DNA from: JAGNRR01 sp964389575
GTDB taxonomy: Bacteria; Bacteroidota; Bacteroidia; Chitinophagales; Chitinophagaceae
Length of the DNA stretch: 64,000 nucleotides
Direction: 5' to 3'
NCBI GenBank assembly: GCA_964389575.1
Contig: CAYMFF010000004.1
Span: forward strand, 1-64,000
Shown: one piece after another, positions 60,953 through 64,000 of the stretch
How the letters are laid out: each line of letters opens with the position of its first letter
Position numbering within the stretch: position 1 is the stretch's first letter
Made by a program: the position numbers and the translations under genes
The notes under the pieces: generated by a model
Database searches by the model: none
What the model was told of the DNA's origin: nothing
What the model saw: only the letters and a program-made list of their open reading frames with translations

Positions 60953-63900
60953 GCAAACATATTATCTTCTAAACTTCTGAAGTCCACCGGTACTAATTTA
61001 CTCACTCCAGCTTCTTGCATTGTAACCCCATAGATTACATCTACCTGACTCATAGTCTGCTTGTTATGTGTCACAATAATAAATTGTGATTTATCAGAAA
61101 ACTGACGAATCATTTTCATGAATTTCCCAACATTGGCATCATCTAAGGGTGCATCCACCTCGTCAAGCACACAAAATGGTGCAGGCTTAATTAGATAAAT
61201 CGCAAATAAGAAAGCTGTTGAGGTTAAAGTTTTTTCTCCACCTGAAAGTTGGGTTATCGTTTTGGGATTTTTCCCTTTTGGCTGAGCATAAATTTCGATA
61301 CCGGTTTCCGCTGGATCATCGGGATCTGTTAATTTCATATCACAATCATCATCCTCAGTAAAGAGCGCTTTAAATACATCAATAAAATTCTTACGAACAG
61401 CTTCAAACGTATCTAAGAATTTCTGATTGGCATTCTCCTCTACTTCTAAAATAGTCTGCAACAAATTCTCTTTGGCTTGTAATAAATCAGATCGTTGCTC
61501 TTCAATAAAATCATATCTCGATTTCATTTCCTGAAAGGCTTCTACAGCCATCGGATTCACCTCTCCAAGATTAAAAATTCGCTTCTTCAATTTTTCAACA
61601 CGCTCGGTCAAATCATCCAATGAATCTTCTGTGGTTCTTTCTTCACCAAGCACAGCATCTAAATCCACTTTAAACTCAATATGCAAACGCTCTTTCATTG
61701 AAGTTAGTTGCAACTTCATCTCGTTCAGCTTATCCTTAATCGAATTCAACAATCCTTCAGATTGTTCTTTTTGTCTACGTTTTTTATTGAGCGCACTTTC
61801 ATACTCATTCAATTCATTTCTAAAATTATAATAAGCCTGATCCTGCTCATTCAGTCCTTTTTCTTCAGTTTCTTTTTGTTGTAATAAATTATAAAGATTC
61901 TCTTCAGTATTCTTAAGTAACTCTTGCGTATCTTTTAATTGTTGCTGTGTTTCCTCTTCTTGCTTTTCGTAATCTTTTATCTTCAGTTGAGTATCTTCCA
62001 ATTGTTGCTGTGTCAGCTTACGCTCGTGCTCCAATTCGTTTAGTTTACTTTGTTGCTTAGTAAGAATGATATTTTGCGTATTGTATTCTTCTTGCGTTCT
62101 GTTATACTCAGCCTCAGCTACTTCAAATTTTTGCTTGCTACTTTGCAAAGAATCAAATGCAAAATTCAATTGCTGTTTAGCTTCATGAAATGTATTTTTT
62201 GAAAGCGCAATTTTATCATTCTTATCAACAATACTTTGTTTCAACTGACCAATTCTTTCAGTTGCTTGTTCGCTTTGTTTAGAAAAATTCTCAATCCCCT
62301 GATGCAATCGAGCGATTTCTATCTGCTTTTGATTTATTTCTTGCTCTAAATTTTTAATATTCTCTTCATTCAAATCATTATTAAAACCAAGAATATCTTG
62401 TTGTAAAGCGTCCATTGCAGTTTTTAAAGAACCAGCCGTAGATTCTAATAAATTTATTTCATTGGCAACAGATTCTAAGCGTTGTGTTCTACCAATTTTA
62501 TTATTTTCAAAAACTCCTTTAAAACCTCCGACCAACGCATTTTTAGTCGCAAATACTTCACCATTTTTGTGCAAATAAATGGTATCGCCAGCCGGTTGCT
62601 CGACTAAAGCCTCTTTGATAACTACTTTGCCCAGCAAGCTTTCTAAAAGCCCCGAATATTTTTCATCAGCCTTGATTTTATTTAATGCCGCATTGGGATC
62701 AGAAGAAACTGATGCATTATTTTGAATTTCAGATAAAATAAAGAAACCAACTTTACCTTTTTTATGTTCCTTTAATAATTCTATAGCTTTCAATGCCGCC
62801 CCTCTATTTTCAACTACGTAATAGCTAAGATACTTATCTAAATAACTTTCAATGCAAGAGGCATACTCTCCATCAACAGTAAATACATCGGAAAGTAATG
62901 GCGCATCAATCCCCCACTCGTTATTATTTTTCAAGTATTTGATACTTTCGGGAAAGCCCTCTAACTTTTCTACTAAATCCTTGATAAGCTGATGCTCATT
63001 CTTTTTGGCGTCTAACTTTCTATTTTCATTCATCCAAGAATTTCGCTGATCTTCAAGTTTCTCTTGAGAAGAAAGCAAATTATTAGAAGCTTCTTCTCGC
63101 TTAGCAAGTAACTCGTTCAACTTTTCCTTTTCAATGGCCAATTCCTTTTCAGCAACTTCAAGTTGCTCTTGAGCATTTTTAATTTGCTCTGCCTTATTTT
63201 GATTATCTTGATTGAGCTGTTCAATGCTTCGGTTATAATTAGAAATTTCGCTTTCGGATATTGCCATCAACTTCTCAGCGTCAAAACCTTGAACTTGTAA
63301 TTGCTGATGCTCCGATTGCTTATCATCTACCTCTTTTTTTCGTTCATCATAAACTGCACGTTTTTCTTCCAAACGCTTTCTAACAGCTTCAATTTTCTCT
63401 TTAAACTCTTGCAAACCTTCGTTATGCTTCGTCATATCCCGCTGATTATCTTCCAGCGATTTCTTTAGATTCTCAATCTGAACATTTGCCTCAGCCACAT
63501 TCTTTTTGATACTCTCTTCTAATTGACTCAGGTGATCCAAGCGTTGCATCGAAAGACTTTTGTCACTCTCTTTAGAACGAATCCCATCTTTAAGTTCATT
63601 GAATTTTTTTTGCAATTGTTGTAATTGATTTTCTTTTTCAACCAATTGACTTTTGCGTTGCTCTAATTCAGCATTTTCCTTCCCAATATCTCCGTCAAGC
63701 GATAATATTTTATCCAGCTCATCTTTTTCCTGTACATTCAAGCTTTGATATGAAGTATTAAAGTCTTCCAACGAAGCTTTAGCAAATTCAATACTCGCTT
63801 CCTTGTAATGATCTTTTATTGTCAGATACTTCTCAGCTTTTTTTGCTTGATTCTCTAACGTTCGAAGATTATTCTTTATTTCAAAAAGCAAATCTTCTAT

Positions 63901-64000
63901 TCGATTTAAATCTTGCTCCGTTGCTTTTAATTTATTCTGAGCTTCTTTTTTTCTTGTTTTATAAATGGAAATACCGGCCGCTTGCTCCAACATTCTTCTA
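60949..64000 (-). CDS. smc: Chromosome segregation protein SMC, C-terminal part (5' end beyond window)
   Basis: The frame is open to the right edge (the last codons read RRMLEQAAGISIYKTRKKEA, which is the RRxxEEAAGI segment just after the N-terminal ATPase half), so the N-terminal head with Walker A lies outside. Visible parts are a long coiled coil, the hinge domain (LVEKLEGFPESIKYLKNN onward, about 340-530 of the visible part), a second coiled coil and the C-terminal head with signature LSGGEKTLTSTAFLFAIY and Walker B FCVLDEVDAPLDDAN. It condenses and organises the chromosome as an ATP-driven dimer. About 1015 of roughly 1180 residues are present. scpA and scpB are not in view. Confidence 0.96.
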   Translation of the reverse strand, partial: RRMLEQAAGISIYKTRKKEAQNKLKATEQDLNRIEDLLFEIKNNLRTLENQAKKAEKYLTIKDHYKEASIEFAKASLEDFNTSYQSLNVQEKDELDKILSLDGDIGKENAELEQRKSQLVEKENQLQQLQKKFNELKDGIRSKESDKSLSMQRLDHLSQLEESIKKNVAEANVQIENLKKSLEDNQRDMTKHNEGLQEFKEKIEAVRKRLEEKRAVYDERKKEVDDKQSEHQQLQVQGFDAEKLMAISESEISNYNRSIEQLNQDNQNKAEQIKNAQEQLEVAEKELAIEKEKLNELLAKREEASNNLLSSQEKLEDQRNSWMNENRKLDAKKNEHQLIKDLVEKLEGFPESIKYLKNNNEWGIDAPLLSDVFTVDGEYASCIESYLDKYLSYYVVENRGAALKAIELLKEHKKGKVGFFILSEIQNNASVSSDPNAALNKIKADEKYSGLLESLLGKVVIKEALVEQPAGDTIYLHKNGEVFATKNALVGGFKGVFENNKIGRTQRLESVANEINLLESTAGSLKTAMDALQQDILGFNNDLNEENIKNLEQEINQKQIEIARLHQGIENFSKQSEQATERIGQLKQSIVDKNDKIALSKNTFHEAKQQLNFAFDSLQSSKQKFEVAEAEYNRTQEEYNTQNIILTKQQSKLNELEHERKLTQQQLEDTQLKIKDYEKQEEETQQQLKDTQELLKNTEENLYNLLQQKETEEKGLNEQDQAYYNFRNELNEYESALNKKRRQKEQSEGLLNSIKDKLNEMKLQLTSMKERLHIEFKVDLDAVLGEERTTEDSLDDLTERVEKLKKRIFNLGEVNPMAVEAFQEMKSRYDFIEEQRSDLLQAKENLLQTILEVEENANQKFLDTFEAVRKNFIDVFKALFTEDDDCDMKLTDPDDPAETGIEIYAQPKGKNPKTITQLSGGEKTLTSTAFLFAIYLIKPAPFCVLDEVDAPLDDANVGKFMKMIRQFSDKSQFIIVTHNKQTMSQVDVIYGVTMQEAGVSKLVPVDFRSLEDNMFA

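Overview
The window is a piece of chromosome from an AT-rich member of the Bacteroidota. The evidence is the repeated TAnnTTTG type -7 promoter element that this phylum uses instead of TATAAT, two secreted proteins with C-terminal type IX secretion (T9SS) sorting tails, a DUF6089 (PorG-like) and a DUF5723-OmpA outer membrane protein, a DUF6728 membrane protein, lpxB for lipid A, and large Reg_prop/LytTR signalling proteins. The genus cannot be fixed from the sequence. Gene density is high, no non-genic stretch exceeds about 300 bases, and many neighbours share or overlap stop codons. There is no CRISPR array, no insertion sequence and no prophage.

Layout. 1-2254: the tail of an Lrp/AsnC regulator, then a two-gene accessory unit (AAA+ ATPase with a winged-helix-like tail, and a CxxC/H zinc-type protein). 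2404-5648: dinB, a convergent DUF420 membrane protein, and an isolated but intact contractile-tail sheath gene. 5780-15859: a zinc metalloprotease, a peptide transporter, an FAD oxidoreductase, a flavin reductase, a TPR protein, a CDGSH iron-sulfur protein, a DUF457 membrane protein, a tandem-repeat DUF6150-type secreted protein and an aquaporin. 15856-19825 (minus strand): a TroABCD-like manganese/zinc ABC importer. One of its permeases carries a fused DtxR/MntR-type repressor, and a palindromic operator sits on the operon promoter. 19922-25932: trpS, a deoxynucleoside kinase, two tandem secreted choice-of-anchor-V/T9SS paralogues, a strong bidirectional terminator, ychF and an MscS channel. 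26011-28230: a lipoprotein, tRNA-Ala(GGC), a DUF6728 protein and lpxB with a small membrane partner. 28394-32395: pruA, CcmC/CcmD-like cytochrome c biogenesis genes and glutamate dehydrogenase. 32467-38248: rplS, tatA, an MltD-like transglycosylase, truA, map, a nucleoside transporter and mazG. 38241-51728: a 1239-residue multi-pass histidine kinase, an EVE protein, an M1 peptidase lipoprotein, pfkA, a DUF6089 barrel, hscA and the DUF5723-OmpA protein. 51859-64000: ribD, an EamA transporter, yigZ, fbp, miaE, a propeller histidine kinase with its LytTR regulator, the heptose epimerase rfaD and the C-terminal six-sevenths of smc, which runs off the right edge.

Most of the window is housekeeping: translation (trpS, rplS, truA, miaE, map, ychF), envelope (lpxB, rfaD, mltD, OmpA, DUF6089), central carbon and nitrogen metabolism (pfkA, fbp, pruA, gdh), nucleotide sanitation and salvage (mazG, dNK, nupC) and chromosome organisation (smc). 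The parts most worth a second look are the ATPase/zinc-protein pair, the orphan sheath gene, the permease-repressor fusion with its operator, the CxxCH versus CGCH paralogue pair, and the propeller kinase whose signal peptide begins upstream of any standard start codon.
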